In this document: positions 31,451 to 41,416 of the stretch, piece by piece
Numbering within the stretch: the stretch's first letter is position 1
Layout of the letters: each line of letters opens with the position of its first letter
Assembly: GCF_018215265.2 (NCBI RefSeq)
Contig: NZ_CP136562.1
Span: forward strand, 3,100,001 to 3,164,000
DNA length: 64,000 nucleotides
Direction: 5' to 3'
Source of the DNA: Paenarthrobacter sp. GOM3
Lineage (GTDB): Bacteria > Actinomycetota > Actinomycetes > Actinomycetales > Micrococcaceae
The notes under the pieces: model-generated
The model's input: the letters and a program-made list of their open reading frames with translations, nothing else
Told to the model about the DNA's origin: nothing
Databases searched by the model: none
Position numbers and translations under genes: made by a program

Positions 31451-33028
31451 TTACGGTCTTGGGCGGTCGTATTCCGCCGCAAGCGAACCAATTATGCGTG
31501 GCACCCCCGCCATGATCGCCGAGGCTGTAAGGGGGCCACCCTCGAAATTGGCGGATGCCTCCGCTCCTGCCCTGCCGTGGACACTCGCCGCGACAGCTGC
31601 CACAGCAGCCCAACGGTCCGCCTGGTCCAAGCCCAAGGCGGCATACGCGCCGTCGTCGTCCCTGACCTCTTCGGCGGACTGCGCCACCAAGGCGCCCAAG
31701 ACGCCGGACAAGACATCGCCGCTCCCCGCGGTTGCCATCCACGCGGTACCTTCCGATTGGCTGAAGACAACGCCCGACGGCGAGGCCACGAGTGTGGTGG
31801 CACCCTTCAGCAACACCGTGGCGCCGGTCAGCTCGGCCGCCAACCGTACGAAGTGCAGTGGACGGGCTTCAACGTCGTCGCGGGTAACGGCGATCTCGCC
31901 CAAGGACGGAAGCGAATCGAGCAGTGTGGCCAGCTCACCCGCGTGCGGCGTCAGGATCCAGTGTGGCGGGCAGCGATCCGGCAAGGCGCCCAACGCTCCA
32001 GCATCAACCACCACGGGCAATCCGGCGACCATGGCTGTCTTCGCCGCGTCGCCGACCCGACGCAATTGCTCGGCTCCATCCACCCCAGGGCCCAGTACCC
32101 AGGCCTGGACGCGACCAGGATCGCCGGTCTCCCACAGGGCTTCAGGGGTCCGGGACAGCACCGCCCTCGCAGCGCTTTCCGGGCCCACATAACGCACCAT
32201 TCCCGCCCCGGCCAGTGCCGCAGCGTGGACGCTGAGGACGGCAGCGCCGGCGAACCGCACGGAACCCGCCACCACCCCGAGGACGCCACGGGAGTATTTG
32301 TGCGCGCGGCGATCAGGTTTTGGAAGCAGGCGACCAAGATCCCTGGCAGTGAGGCGCCGCAATTCCGGGCTCATGGAACCTAGCCCGGTTTCGATGCCGA
32401 TGGACACGAATTCGACGCGGCCAGCGCAGCCCTCCCCCGGATCAGTCATCAGACCGGCTTTGAGGCCGCCAAAAGTGACGGTAACGTCCGCGTCCAGCAC
32501 CGGCCAATGGACTTCCCCCGTGCTGGCATCGAGCCCGCTGGGGAGGTCGCAAGCCACCACCAGGGATGGCCGTAGTTCCTGCAGGGAGGCAATCAGTTCG
32601 GCTGCGGCCCCACGCAAGCCTCCGCGCGCACCCGTACCAAGAAATGCGTCGATGATTGCGTCATCGCCGGCGCACATAACGGCGAGCTCTTCGGCGTTCC
32701 CTGGTTCCAGGCTCAGGGTCCGCCCACCGGCGGCGGCGAAAGCAGCAAGCGCCTCGGGATGAACTTCGGGGGCGGCGAGGACCGCCGTCGTGCGCATTCC
32801 GCGGCGGGCAAGAAAAGCTGCGGCGAAAAGGCCGTCACCACCGTTGTTGCCTTTGCCTGCCAGGACGGTGATGCTGGCGCCGGTCAGCTTGCGTTTCCTT
32901 TTGATCTGCCGGGCAACCTCTTGCGCAAGCCCGTAGGCTGCCCGCTGCATAAGAACAGCGCCCTCACCGGAGTCCAGGAGCGGTTTTTCCGCATCCCTGA
33001 TCTGTTGTCCGGTGAAGGCGCTGATCAT
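31451..33028 (-). CDS. nnr: Bifunctional NAD(P)H-hydrate epimerase/dehydratase Nnr
   Basis: It repairs hydrated NAD(P)H: the N-terminal YjeF-N half (residues 1-220, with VLAGKGNNGGDGLFAA) epimerises the hydrate, and the C-terminal YjeF-C half dehydrates it using ADP or ATP. The C-terminal half shows SRGVLGVVAGS, LTPHAGELATLL and the catalytic region WMATAGSGDVLSGVLGALVAQ. The 525-residue length fits the fused form. It follows acpS by 17 bases in the glmS-acpS-nnr operon, the normal actinobacterial order. Confidence 0.94.
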   Translation of the reverse strand: MISAFTGQQIRDAEKPLLDSGEGAVLMQRAAYGLAQEVARQIKRKRKLTGASITVLAGKGNNGGDGLFAAAFLARRGMRTTAVLAAPEVHPEALAAFAAAGGRTLSLEPGNAEELAVMCAGDDAIIDAFLGTGARGGLRGAAAELIASLQELRPSLVVACDLPSGLDASTGEVHWPVLDADVTVTFGGLKAGLMTDPGEGCAGRVEFVSIGIETGLGSMSPELRRLTARDLGRLLPKPDRRAHKYSRGVLGVVAGSVRFAGAAVLSVHAAALAGAGMVRYVGPESAARAVLSRTPEALWETGDPGRVQAWVLGPGVDGAEQLRRVGDAAKTAMVAGLPVVVDAGALGALPDRCPPHWILTPHAGELATLLDSLPSLGEIAVTRDDVEARPLHFVRLAAELTGATVLLKGATTLVASPSGVVFSQSEGTAWMATAGSGDVLSGVLGALVAQSAEEVRDDDGAYAALGLDQADRWAAVAAVAASVHGRAGAEASANFEGGPLTASAIMAGVPRIIGSLAAEYDRPRP

Positions 33029-33045
33029 TGCTTTGTTAGTTCCGT

Positions 33046-33393
33046 TCAGCCTTCGGCGAGGACAGTCGCCGTAGCGATGCCGCCGTCGTGGCTGATGGAC
33101 AAGTGCCAGCGCTTGACGCCCTTGGCCTCGGCCACGGCAAGCACCGTGCCCTTGACCTGAACGGTGGGGCCGTTTTCGTCGAGCCCGATCCAGCAGTCCT
33201 GCCAGTTCATTCCTGCGGGCGCGCCGAGCACCTTGGCCACGGCTTCCTTGGCCGCGAAGCGCGCGGCCATGGATCGGGTGTTGAGTTCCCGCTCCGCAGG
33301 GACAAACAGGCGGTCCCTGAGTCCCGGCGTCCGTTCCAGCTGCTTGCCGAACCGTTCGATGTCTACGACGTCTACCCCAATGCCAACAATCAT
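33046..33393 (-). CDS. acpS: Holo-[acyl-carrier-protein] synthase
   Basis: A 115-residue phosphopantetheinyl transferase that attaches the CoA-derived arm to acyl carrier protein. The metal-binding motif [12 protein letters not shown] at the N-terminus and the second motif [15 protein letters not shown] are complete; the C-terminus holds [19 protein letters not shown]. It lies 4 bases after the glmS stop. Note that coaA, for the pantetheine pathway, is next door but divergent. Confidence 0.96.
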   Translation of the reverse strand: MIVGIGVDVVDIERFGKQLERTPGLRDRLFVPAERELNTRSMAARFAAKEAVAKVLGAPAGMNWQDCWIGLDENGPTVQVKGTVLAVAEAKGVKRWHLSISHDGGIATATVLAEG

Positions 33394-33397
33394 GCCG

Positions 33398-35281
33398 TTA
33401 TTCTACGGTCACGCTCTTGGCCAGGTTACGCGGCTGATCAACGTCGTAACCCTTCGCTCCGGCAAGTTCAGCGGCAAAGATCTGCAGCGGAACCGTGGTG
33501 AGCAGCGGCATCAACAGGGTGGGCGTTTCAGGAACGTAGAACACGTGCTCTGCGTAGTCCTTGACCGACTCGTCGCCTTCTTCGGCAATCACCAGGGTGC
33601 GGGCGCCACGTGCGCGGACTTCCTGGATGTTGCTGACTACCTTGGAGTGCAGGGAGTCGCGGCCACGCGGGGACGGCACTACGACGAAGACGGGCTGGCC
33701 GTCGTCGATCAGGGCGATCGGGCCGTGCTTGAGCTCACCGGCTGCGAAGCCTTCTGCGTGGATGTACGCAATTTCCTTGAGCTTCAAGGCACCTTCGAGG
33801 GCTACCGGGTAGCCAACGTGGCGGCCCAGGAACAAGACGGACTTTTCGTCCTTCATGCTGCGGGCGAGCTCGCGGAGGGGGCCTGCGTTGTCCAGGATGT
33901 GCTGGATCTTGGCCGGGATCTTGGACAGGTCCGCGAGGACGTCCTTGATCTGGCCGGAGAAGATGTTGCCGCGCAGCTGGGCCAGGTACAGGCCCAACAG
34001 GTAAGCGGCAGTGATCTGCGCCAGGAACGCCTTGGTGGACGCGACGGCGATTTCCGGGCCGGCGTGCGTGTAGAGAACGGCGTCGGATTCACGGGGGATG
34101 GTGGAACCGTTGGTGTTGCAGATGGAGATGGTCTTGGCACCCTGCTCGCGGGCGTAGCGGACGGCCATCAGCGTATCCATGGTTTCGCCGGACTGGCTGA
34201 TGGAGACCACCAGCGTGTTGGAGTCGACGATCGGGTCGCGGTAACGGAACTCGTGTGCGAGCTCCACTTCCGTGGGGATGCGGCACCAGTTCTCGATCGC
34301 GTACTTGGCAACCAGGCCGGCGTAGGCCGCGGTGCCACATGCGAGGACGATGATCTTGTTGACCTGCTTCAGCAGCTCCGGGTCGATGCGGAGCTCATCC
34401 AGGGTCAGCTTGCCGTCAAGGTCCGAACGTCCCAGCAGGGTCTGCGCTACGGCGTCAGGCTGATCGTGGATTTCCTTCTCCATGAAGGAGTTGAACCCAC
34501 CCTTTTCGGCCGATGCCGGGTCCCAGTCAACGTGGTATTCCTTGCCTTCGGCGGGGGCGCCGAAGAAGTCGGTGATCTCAACGGACTCTGCGGTGATGGT
34601 AACGATCTGGTCCTGGCCCAGTTCCACTGCGCGACGGGTGTAGTCGATGAAGCCGGAGACGTCGGAGCCGAGGAAGTTCTCGCCCTCGCCCAGGCCTACA
34701 ACCAACGGGGAGTTACGGCGGGCGGCCACGACGACGTCGGGCTGGTCCGCGTGGACGGCCAGGAGGGTGAAGGCACCCTCAAGGCGCTGGCAGGCCAGGC
34801 GCATGGCCTCGGTCAGGCTTCCGCCGCCGTCGTTCAGTTGCGTCCTGAAGATGTCCCCGAGGAGGGCTGCAGCTACTTCGGTATCGGTCTCCGATTCGAA
34901 GGTGACGCCCTTGCCCAGGAGTTCCTGCTTGAGTTCGGCGAAGTTTTCAATGATGCCGTTGTGAATCACGGCCAGGCGGCCGCCGTCGGAAAGGTGCGGG
35001 TGCGCGTTACGGTCGGTCGGGCCGCCGTGCGTTGCCCAGCGGGTGTGACCGATACCGGTCAGGGATTCCGGGATGGGGTTTGCTTCCAGCTCACCGATCA
35101 GGTTGCTCAGTTTTCCGGACTTTTTACGGGACGAGATGGTCCCGTCAGCCACCACTGCGACGCCGGCGGAGTCATAGCCGCGGTACTCAAGACGACGCAG
35201 CCCTTCCACGACGACGTCAAGGGCGCTGTGACCAGCTGCCTTGCGAGACGAATTGCCAACATAGCCTACGATTCCACACAT
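33398..35281 (-). CDS. glmS: Glucosamine-fructose-6-phosphate aminotransferase
   Basis: It makes glucosamine 6-phosphate from fructose 6-phosphate and glutamine, the entry step to UDP-GlcNAc. It is 627 residues: an N-terminal glutaminase with nucleophile Cys1 ([10 protein letters not shown]), [18 protein letters not shown], then two SIS domains ([37 protein letters not shown]) and the C-terminal KSVTVE. The start at 35281 puts Cys at position 2 as required; the upstream open frame is discarded. First gene of glmS-acpS-nnr; together with glmM it supplies the wall and mycothiol GlcNAc. Confidence 0.97.
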   Translation of the reverse strand: MCGIVGYVGNSSRKAAGHSALDVVVEGLRRLEYRGYDSAGVAVVADGTISSRKKSGKLSNLIGELEANPIPESLTGIGHTRWATHGGPTDRNAHPHLSDGGRLAVIHNGIIENFAELKQELLGKGVTFESETDTEVAAALLGDIFRTQLNDGGGSLTEAMRLACQRLEGAFTLLAVHADQPDVVVAARRNSPLVVGLGEGENFLGSDVSGFIDYTRRAVELGQDQIVTITAESVEITDFFGAPAEGKEYHVDWDPASAEKGGFNSFMEKEIHDQPDAVAQTLLGRSDLDGKLTLDELRIDPELLKQVNKIIVLACGTAAYAGLVAKYAIENWCRIPTEVELAHEFRYRDPIVDSNTLVVSISQSGETMDTLMAVRYAREQGAKTISICNTNGSTIPRESDAVLYTHAGPEIAVASTKAFLAQITAAYLLGLYLAQLRGNIFSGQIKDVLADLSKIPAKIQHILDNAGPLRELARSMKDEKSVLFLGRHVGYPVALEGALKLKEIAYIHAEGFAAGELKHGPIALIDDGQPVFVVVPSPRGRDSLHSKVVSNIQEVRARGARTLVIAEEGDESVKDYAEHVFYVPETPTLLMPLLTTVPLQIFAAELAGAKGYDVDQPRNLAKSVTVE

Positions 35282-35420
35282 GGGCTCAAGCTTAGCGGCT
35301 CGTGCAAACAACTGATGTGGGACGTCCCAGCTCCTAGGGTATGTGACGAGAGGTGCGTCACGCACAATTCACCCGCCCGTCGTCGCGCATTTCCTGATCC
35401 GCCGCGTGGAGGGCAGAATC

Positions 35421-36392
35421 ATGAGCGTGACTTTGCAACGCACCGAAGCTAATGGCGACGGCGCTTCCCCGTTTGTTGAGCTGGACCGCCAGACCTGGTC
35501 CAGGCTTGCAGCACAGATGGAGCAGCCCCTCAACGAAGAGGACATATTCCGTCTCCGGGGCCTCGGCGACCCCCTCGACATGAAGGAAGTCCGGGAAGTT
35601 TACCTTCCCCTTTCGCGACTCCTCCACCTGTATGTGCAGGCCTCGCACCAACTCCATGCCGCCACCACCACGTTCCTGGGCGAACAGACGCAGCGCACGC
35701 CTTTCGTCATCGGTGTCGCAGGATCCGTCGCCGTGGGAAAGTCGACCATCGCACGCGTGCTCCGGGAAATGCTCAGGCGCTGGCCCGGGACGCCCAATGT
35801 GGAACTCATCACCACTGACGGTTTCCTGTACCCCCTTGCCGAGCTGAAGCGGCGCCATCTGCTCGAACGCAAGGGTTTCCCCGAGTCCTACGACCGCCGC
35901 GGGCTCCTCCGCTTCGTCTCGGAAGTCAAGGGAGGTGCGGAGGAAGTCCGCGCGCCCTGGTACTCGCATGTCACCTACGACATCGTGCCGGGGAAGGAAG
36001 TCGTGGTCCGGCGTCCCGACGTCCTGATCGTCGAAGGCCTGAACGTGCTCGCACCCGCGCGTCCCCGCATGGACGGCAAGCAGGGACTGGCTGTCAGCGA
36101 CTTCTTCGACTTCTCCATCTACGTGGACGCCAAAACCTCGTACATCGAGGAATGGTACGTGGACCGTTTCCGCAAGCTCCGCAGTACGGCCTTCGCGCAG
36201 CCGGAGTCCTACTTCCACCGTTACGCCACGCTCTCCGACGACGACGCCGAATCGACGGCCCGTGGCATCTGGAAACGAATCAACGAGCCGAACCTTGAGG
36301 AAAACGTGCTGCCTACCCGTGGACGCGCCCAGTTGGTGCTCACCAAGGACGCAGACCATTCAATCCGCCGTATGCTCCTCCGGAAGGTCTAA
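35421..36392 (+). CDS. coaA: Pantothenate kinase type I
   Basis: It phosphorylates pantothenate, the first committed step of CoA synthesis. The 323-residue CoaA-type protein shows the P-loop [17 protein letters not shown] near residue 98, [31 protein letters not shown] and the C-terminal region [31 protein letters not shown] seven bases before the ATG at 35421 supports the start. It is divergent from glmS and followed after 4 bases by a lipoprotein peptidase gene. Confidence 0.96.
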   Translation: MSVTLQRTEANGDGASPFVELDRQTWSRLAAQMEQPLNEEDIFRLRGLGDPLDMKEVREVYLPLSRLLHLYVQASHQLHAATTTFLGEQTQRTPFVIGVAGSVAVGKSTIARVLREMLRRWPGTPNVELITTDGFLYPLAELKRRHLLERKGFPESYDRRGLLRFVSEVKGGAEEVRAPWYSHVTYDIVPGKEVVVRRPDVLIVEGLNVLAPARPRMDGKQGLAVSDFFDFSIYVDAKTSYIEEWYVDRFRKLRSTAFAQPESYFHRYATLSDDDAESTARGIWKRINEPNLEENVLPTRGRAQLVLTKDADHSIRRMLLRKV

Positions 36393-36396
36393 GCCC

Positions 36397-37239
36397 TTGG
36401 CTACCCCACAACCAAGCCGCAGGGCCTTCACAGGCCTGCTAACGGCCGGCGCCGGGATGCTCGCACTGTCCGCCTGCACGCCGGATAACGCAACACCCCC
36501 CACCGCCGTGGCCGATGCCTCCACTGGATCCCCGAGCCCCACAGTTCCGGCCCCATCCGCGTCGCCTGATGTCACCCCCGCCGACGTCACCGCGACTCCG
36601 GCACCCAGCGCCCCGCCGTCGAGCGCTGCCGCCACTCGCTTCTCCCTCACTGACCCCACCAGCCCGTGGGTGGTAGTGAACAAGCACCGGCCGCTGAGGC
36701 CGCAGGACTTCGTCCCCACAGACCTGGTGCAACCGAACATCCGGCTCGCCGTCAGCGGCGAGGCGGCCCTGGTCAACAGCACGACGGCGACTGCCGCAGA
36801 AAAGATGTTCGCGGCCGCAGCCGCGGAGGGCGTCATCATGACGTTGGCATCGGGCTACCGCTCCTACTCCACCCAGGTAGCCACCTACAACGGCTACGTC
36901 GCCAGCACCGGACAAGCAGCGGCCGACCGCGCATCCGCCCGCCCCGGACACTCTGAACACCAAACGGGCTGGTCCTTCGACATCGGCGACGGCGGGGGTG
37001 CCTGCAGCTTCCAGCCGTGCTTCGCCGACCAGCCCGCTGCCGTGTGGGCCAAGGCCAACGCAAGCAGGTTCGGTTTCGTGGTGAGGTACCCGTGGATGTT
37101 CCACGACACCACCGGTTACTTTTACGAGTCCTGGCACCTGCGTTACATCGGCGTGGAAGCGGCAACCGACATGGCGGCACGAGGCATCGCGACGTTGGAG
37201 GAGTACTTCGGGCTCGAAGCGGCGCCGGACTACCTCTGA
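36397..37239 (+). CDS. Tat-type lipoprotein D-alanyl-D-alanine carboxypeptidase (VanY-like)
   Basis: A 280-residue secreted M15B peptidase that trims D-Ala from peptidoglycan stems. The N-terminus has a twin-arginine motif SRRAFTG followed by a lipobox (LSAC at about residue 27), then a Pro/Ser/Thr-rich linker of about 55 residues, then the VanY domain with SGYRSYSTQVATYNGY, the zinc-site RPGHSEHQTGWSFDIG and ESWHLRYIG. No ATG gives this N-terminus; the TTG at 36397 with GGAAGG nine bases upstream is chosen. Two Cys in CSFQPCF may pair. It follows coaA by 4 bases. Confidence 0.85.
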   Translation: MATPQPSRRAFTGLLTAGAGMLALSACTPDNATPPTAVADASTGSPSPTVPAPSASPDVTPADVTATPAPSAPPSSAAATRFSLTDPTSPWVVVNKHRPLRPQDFVPTDLVQPNIRLAVSGEAALVNSTTATAAEKMFAAAAAEGVIMTLASGYRSYSTQVATYNGYVASTGQAAADRASARPGHSEHQTGWSFDIGDGGGACSFQPCFADQPAAVWAKANASRFGFVVRYPWMFHDTTGYFYESWHLRYIGVEAATDMAARGIATLEEYFGLEAAPDYL

Positions 37240-37261
37240 GCAATCGACGTTAAAGAGGAAT

Positions 37262-37297
37262 GGCCCGCTCCCTGTTGAATCAGGGAGCGGGCCTTTT
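37262..37297 (+). terminator. Terminator after the VanY-like lipoprotein gene
   Basis: A perfect 13-bp stem (37262-37274 with 37281-37293, arm GGCCCGCTCCCTG), loop TTGAAT, then TTTT on the plus strand. It lies between two convergent genes and may also act on glmM. Confidence 0.88.
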
Positions 37298-37303
37298 CAA
37301 TTC

Positions 37304-38668
37304 CTAGACAGCCAATTCGCTGGAAGCGCCCAGGCGCTCCCGGACCACAGCAGCAAGACCCGTACAGATCCGCTCGGCCGTTTCCATGTCGGCGGCCTCC
37401 ACCATGACCCGCACAAGGGCTTCGGTACCGGACGGACGAAGCAGTACGCGGCCGGTCTCGCCCAATTCGAGTTCCGCAGCGGCAACCGCTGCAGCGACGC
37501 CCTCATCAGTACCAGCGCGGGCCTTGTCCACGCCCTTGACGTTGATCATGAGCTGCGGAAGCTTGGTCATCGCAGTGGCCAGTTCCTTGAGGCTGCGTCC
37601 GGTCAGGGCCACCTGCGCTGCAAGCTGAAGGCCGGTCAGGACACCGTCGCCCGTGGTTGCGTAATCGGAGAAGATCACGTGGCCGGACTGCTCGCCACCA
37701 AGGTTGTAGCCGCCGTCGCGCATGCCTTCAAGCACGTAGCGGTCACCCACTGCCGTTTCGAGGATGGTGATTCCGGCGTCGCGGAGGGCGAGCTTGAGGC
37801 CAAGATTGCTCATGACGGTGGCCACCAGGATGTTGTCCTTGAGCTTCCCGGCGTCGTTGAGCGCGAGGGCCAGGATCGCCATGATCTGGTCGCCGTCCAC
37901 CTCGTTGCCTTCATGGTCCACTGCCAGGCAGCGGTCGGCGTCGCCGTCATGGGCTATGCCGAGGTCCGCTCCGTGCTTGACGACAGCTTCCTTCAGCGGG
38001 CCGAGATGGGTGGATCCAACGCCTTCATTGATGTTCAGGCCATCCGGTTCTGCACCAATTACCACCACATCGGCGCCGGCATCCTTGAAGACCTGGGGTG
38101 AGCATCCGCTCGCCGCACCGTGGGCGCAGTCGAGGACTACCTTCAGGCCGTCCAGGCGCTTGGGCAGGGTTCCCAGCAGGTGGACGATGTACCGGTCTTC
38201 GGCGTCGGAGAACCTCTGGATGCGTCCGACGTCGGCACCCACCGGGCGCTGCGGCTCCTGGCCCAGCTGGGCCTCGATGGCGTCCTCGACGTCGTCGGGC
38301 AGCTTCTGGCCGCCACGTGCGAAGAACTTGATCCCGTTGTCCGGAGCCGGGTTGTGGGATGCCGACAGCATGACCCCAAAGTCTGCATCAAGGTCAGCCA
38401 CCAGGTAGGCGGCGGCCGGAGTCGGGAGGACACCGGCGTCATAGACGTCGATGCCGGAGCTGGACAGCCCTGCTTCGACGGCCGCGGCGAGGAACTCACC
38501 GCTTGCCCTGGGATCCCTGGCGACAACGGCGCGGGGCCGCTTGCCGTTGGTTGCGCGGTCATGGCCGAGTACGACGGCGGCGGCCTGGGCAAGCTGCATA
38601 GCCAGCTCAGCGGTAAGCAATCCGTTCGCGAGACCGCGCACGCCATCTGTTCCAAATAATCTAGACAT
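37304..38668 (-). CDS. glmM: Phosphoglucosamine mutase
   Basis: It interconverts glucosamine 6-phosphate and glucosamine 1-phosphate for UDP-GlcNAc synthesis. It is 454 residues: [11 protein letters not shown] at the N-terminus, the phosphoserine loop [17 protein letters not shown] near residue 103, the metal-binding DGDADRCL, the sugar-binding GGEQSGH, and [12 protein letters not shown] at the C-terminus. It sits between rpsI and glmS on the minus strand, with 149 bases and a terminator separating it from rpsI. Confidence 0.97.
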   Translation of the reverse strand: MSRLFGTDGVRGLANGLLTAELAMQLAQAAAVVLGHDRATNGKRPRAVVARDPRASGEFLAAAVEAGLSSSGIDVYDAGVLPTPAAAYLVADLDADFGVMLSASHNPAPDNGIKFFARGGQKLPDDVEDAIEAQLGQEPQRPVGADVGRIQRFSDAEDRYIVHLLGTLPKRLDGLKVVLDCAHGAASGCSPQVFKDAGADVVVIGAEPDGLNINEGVGSTHLGPLKEAVVKHGADLGIAHDGDADRCLAVDHEGNEVDGDQIMAILALALNDAGKLKDNILVATVMSNLGLKLALRDAGITILETAVGDRYVLEGMRDGGYNLGGEQSGHVIFSDYATTGDGVLTGLQLAAQVALTGRSLKELATAMTKLPQLMINVKGVDKARAGTDEGVAAAVAAAELELGETGRVLLRPSGTEALVRVMVEAADMETAERICTGLAAVVRERLGASSELAV

Positions 38669-38773
38669 CGGCTCAAGTTTAGACGACGCCGGGGCACCAT
38701 CAGTTCAGGGACGCGTCGGGGCGTCACACTGGAGCCTCAATCCAGGCGCCCGCGGACCGCCTTAAACGGCGAA

Positions 38774-38804
38774 AGCCCGCCCCGCCAAAGTGGCGGAACG
38801 GGCT
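38774..38804 (-). terminator. Terminator after rplM-rpsI
   Basis: Arms 38774-38787 and 38791-38804 form two 6-bp stems (AGCCCG and CCGCCA) with a 2x2 internal mismatch and a short loop; the minus strand continues TTTCG. It lies 14 bases past the rpsI stop. Confidence 0.65.
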
Positions 38805-38817
38805 CTCGTGCAGCGAA

Positions 38818-39327
38818 TTAACGCTTGGAGTACTGCTGAGCCTTACGTGCCTTCTTGAGACCAGCCTTCTTGCGCTCGATGACGCGGGCGTCACGGCTCA
38901 AGTAACCGGCCTTCTTGAGGGTCGCGCGGTTGTTGTCGACGTCGATCTCGTTCAGCGAGCGAGCAACACCGAGACGCAGCGCACCGGCCTGGCCGGAGAT
39001 GCCACCACCGTGGATACGGGCGATGACGTCGTAGGCGCCTTCGAGATCAAGGATCTTGAAGGGCTCGTTGACGTCCTGCTGGTGCAGCTTGTTCGGGAAG
39101 TAGTTGTCCAGCGTGCGGCCGTTGATGGTCCACTTGCCGGAGCCCGGCACAACGCGAACGCGTGCAACGGCTTCCTTGCGGCGGCCAACAGCTGCGCCGG
39201 CAACGGTCAGTGCCGGGCGCTCCTTCTTGGGAGCATCTTCAGCAGCGTTGCTGCTTTCAGAGGTGTAGCTGGTGAGGGTTTCCTCGGCCTCGACGGCTTC
39301 GGCGGTCAGTTCTTCGTTCTGAGCCAC
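38818..39327 (-). CDS. rpsI: Ribosomal protein S9
   Basis: A 30S protein whose C-terminal tail reaches the P-site tRNA. It is 169 residues, about 40 more than E. coli S9, because of an acidic N-terminal extension ([16 protein letters not shown]). The core begins [17 protein letters not shown] and ends in the basic tail [12 protein letters not shown]. It follows rplM by 38 bases in the conserved rplM-rpsI operon. Confidence 0.97.
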   Translation of the reverse strand: MAQNEELTAEAVEAEETLTSYTSESSNAAEDAPKKERPALTVAGAAVGRRKEAVARVRVVPGSGKWTINGRTLDNYFPNKLHQQDVNEPFKILDLEGAYDVIARIHGGGISGQAGALRLGVARSLNEIDVDNNRATLKKAGYLSRDARVIERKKAGLKKARKAQQYSKR

Positions 39328-39365
39328 GGTTCTCCTTGTAATGAAAAGTTGGTTGGTGGCCAGGA

Positions 39366-39809
39366 CTACTGGGCGACCTGGGTGATTTCGAAAGTCTTCG
39401 GCTGCTGTGCAGCGTGGGGGTGCTCAGCGCCACGGTAGACCTTGAGCTTGCCCAACTGCTGTGCAGCGAGAGAGTTCTTGGGGAGCATGCCCTTGATGGC
39501 CTTCTCAACAGCGCGAACCGGGTTGGATTCCAACAGTTCGGCGTAGTTGACGGAGGTCAGGCCGCCCGGGTAACCGGAGTGGCGGTATGCGCGCTTCTGC
39601 TCCAGCTTGGCGCCGGTGAGGGCAACCTTTTCAGCGTTGATGATGATGACGAAGTCGCCCATGTCCATGTGGGACGCAAAGGTCGGCTTGTGCTTTCCGC
39701 GCAGCAGTGTTGCGGTCTGGCTGGCAAGACGACCAAGGACAACGTCGGTGGCGTCAATGACGTGCCACTGGCGGTTGATATCGCCGGGCTTCGGGGTGTA
39801 CGTACGCAC
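39366..39809 (-). CDS. rplM: Ribosomal protein L13
   Basis: A 147-residue 50S assembly protein: [65 protein letters not shown]. First gene of the rplM-rpsI operon. The region upstream (39810 to about 40020) carries no gene and must hold its promoter; I could not pick a convincing one by eye. Confidence 0.97.
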   Translation of the reverse strand: MRTYTPKPGDINRQWHVIDATDVVLGRLASQTATLLRGKHKPTFASHMDMGDFVIIINAEKVALTGAKLEQKRAYRHSGYPGGLTSVNYAELLESNPVRAVEKAIKGMLPKNSLAAQQLGKLKVYRGAEHPHAAQQPKTFEITQVAQ

Positions 39810-40049
39810 GGTTTTGCCTCGTTCTTGTTCTGGCGTTCATGTTTTAGGCGACACGCAATAAGGCGTGTACCTACTATGTATGCGCTACCGGAGCAGAGGT
39901 GAGGGCTCTATGTACCAGTCATCCCAGGATCTCGAAATGCCTCAGGAGTTAGCGATCCTGCAACTGGATCCCCCATAAGGCATGTGTCATCGAGATAGGA
40001 CACGCACAACGACTCTAAACAATACCTTCAACGGGGCGCCCGGGTCAAA

Positions 40050-40075
40050 ATGGGGTTACCGAACATGGGGGTACC
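40050..40075 (+). promoter_or_regulatory. Direct repeat ATGGGGTTACC / ATGGGGGTACC upstream of the prepilin peptidase
   Basis: Two near-identical 11-bp copies, 40050-40060 and 40065-40075, lie 21 to 47 bases upstream of the GTG start. The second copy extends to AACATGGGGGTA, which is found again upstream of flp (40971-40982). A regulatory role is inferred only from position and recurrence. Confidence 0.4.
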
Positions 40076-40096
40076 TGTGTTAATGAGGGGGAACAC

Positions 40097-40741
40097 GTGA
40101 CCGATGGACTTGCCTTGCCGCTCCTGCTTGCCCTGTCCGGATTGCTGTTGAGCCCGCTGGCCGAGTTCCTCATCCACTCCTGGCTGCCGCGGCTTGGCGG
40201 ACTCCCCTCCCCGAGGGTCCGGATCACGACGGCGGCACTCACCGCACTGTTGTTTGGCTTGCTGGCGTGGCGGTTTGGGACTGCGTTCGAATTGCCGGCA
40301 TTTCTTTTCCTGGCGCTTATTGGAGTACAGCTTTCCCGCATTGATTTCACTCTGCATCTGCTGCCAAATTCGCTTGTCCTGCTCCTGCTGACAGTCGGCG
40401 CGGCCTTTCTCGCGGCCGACGCGGTGCTCGCTCCTGCGTGGAGCGACCTGCTCCGCGCCTTGGCCGGTGGGGCCATCCTGTTCGTCGGCTACCTGATTCT
40501 GGGACTTTTTTCACCAGGGAGCATCGGAATGGGCGACGTAAAGCTCGCAGCTCCCCTTGGGCTGTACTTGGGTTACTTGGGTTGGGCGCAGGTACTCTAC
40601 GGCGGACTGCTGGGATTCGTGGTGGGCGGGTTGCTCACGGTGCTGATGTTACGCCTGCGACGCGGGGAAAAACCGACGGAAACAGCCCACGGACCAGCCA
40701 TGGTCGTCGCCGCTCTGGCCGTTGCCATAGTCATGGCGTAG
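40097..40741 (+). CDS. A24-family prepilin peptidase (TadV/CpaA-like)
   Basis: A 214-residue multi-pass membrane aspartyl peptidase expected to cut the leader of the Flp pilin and the TadE-type pseudopilin encoded just downstream. The first catalytic Asp is in RIDFTLHLLPNSL; the second is in the family motif GMGDVKL. It lacks the N-terminal methylase domain of PilD, as in TadV. The GTG start is preceded by GAGGGGG. It is separated from flp by 324 bases and may be its own transcription unit. Confidence 0.88.
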   Translation: MTDGLALPLLLALSGLLLSPLAEFLIHSWLPRLGGLPSPRVRITTAALTALLFGLLAWRFGTAFELPAFLFLALIGVQLSRIDFTLHLLPNSLVLLLLTVGAAFLAADAVLAPAWSDLLRALAGGAILFVGYLILGLFSPGSIGMGDVKLAAPLGLYLGYLGWAQVLYGGLLGFVVGGLLTVLMLRLRRGEKPTETAHGPAMVVAALAVAIVMA

Positions 40742-40970
40742 CCCCGCCTGAGTACGCAATCATCAAGGCGGGCCACCGCATCGCAATTAATAAGGCGACT
40801 GTGCAAACCAAGTAGTTTGGGTCCCTCGCACCCCAAAAACTGAGTACTTCCCAGCCCGGGGGCTCCCGGGCAAGTAGAGCTGGTACCAGGAAATCGAGTA
40901 CGGCTACGCATTGTTCATTGCTGCCTTTCCGCGCAATTCTGTTCCTATCGGGATTCGAGCCGCTAAAGAC

Positions 40971-40982
40971 AACATGGGGGTA
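40971..40982 (+). promoter_or_regulatory. AACATGGGGGTA motif at the flp promoter
   Basis: This 12-base sequence is identical to 40062-40073 upstream of the prepilin peptidase, and ends one base before the putative flp -35 box, a position typical of an activator site. Confidence 0.4.
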
Positions 40983-40983
40983 G

Positions 40984-41011
40984 TTCGGATATCGAAGCAA
41001 ATTCCTATAAT
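40984..41011 (+). promoter_or_regulatory. Putative flp promoter
   Basis: A perfect -10 TATAAT (41006-41011) lies 16 bases after a poor -35 TTCGGA, giving an untranslated leader of about 48 bases before flp. A weak -35 next to a conserved motif would fit an activated promoter. Confidence 0.6.
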
Positions 41012-41065
41012 TTGCTGGACCTATGATTTACATCTTTACAAACAAAAATCTGGGAAGGATTTATC

Positions 41066-41263
41066 ATGAACTCACTTATGGTCAACATGGTTGCTTTTGT
41101 GGCCGGCGTCAAGGATCGCTTCACCAAAGAGGAGAAAGGGGCAACCGCTGTTGAGTACGGCATCATGGTTGCGCTGATCGCGGTGGTCATCATTGTGGCC
41201 GTTAGCACGCTCGGCGGTCACCTCCTTACGGCGTTCAACTCCATCAACGGCAGGCTGCCGTAA
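41066..41263 (+). CDS. flp: Flp/Fap-type pilin
   Basis: A 65-residue major pilin of the Tad system. After a 25-residue leader the processing site G-ATAVEYGIMVALIAVVII carries the Glu5-Tyr6 pair typical of Flp pilins, followed by one hydrophobic helix and a short C-terminus. The prepilin peptidase gene lies upstream. AAGGA six bases before the ATG supports the start. A large hairpin separates it from cpaB, which may favour pilin expression over the assembly genes. Confidence 0.95.
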   Translation: MNSLMVNMVAFVAGVKDRFTKEEKGATAVEYGIMVALIAVVIIVAVSTLGGHLLTAFNSINGRLP

Positions 41264-41300
41264 CCCTTTCACGGGTCGGCCAATCGTCATCACGCAGTCC

Positions 41301-41339
41301 CTCTGCCGGTTGTCCTCCACAACAGGACAGCCGGCAGAG
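41301..41339 (+). other. Large hairpin between flp and cpaB
   Basis: CTCTGCCGG-T-TGTCCT (41301-41316) pairs with 41324-41339 to give a 16-bp stem with one T-G wobble and a 7-base loop. There is no T-tract. It starts 38 bases past flp and could be a partial terminator or mRNA-stabilising end that raises pilin output relative to the downstream genes. Confidence 0.7.
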
Positions 41340-41416
41340 CCATATCGGGCGTAGGGCCACTTCCGGATTCCCGTGCTCTCGAAGCTGTTGAAGTGTTCAA
41401 AGGTGAGGAAACAATC

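Larger units (their letters stand above)
40742..41065. other. 324-base intergenic region before flp
   Basis: No gene is credible here. The first 30 bases hold a weak inverted repeat. The last 100 bases are clearly AT-richer than their surroundings and carry the putative flp promoter and the AACATGGGGGTA motif. Confidence 0.6.

Noticed and set aside
33164..35452. A 762-codon open frame on the plus strand opposite glmS
   Set aside because: It is the antisense shadow of glmS and acpS; composition is unnatural and glmS has all its family motifs.
40743..40772. Inverted repeat after the prepilin peptidase as a terminator
   Set aside because: Seven-bp stem with a 16-base loop and no T-tract; too weak to call.
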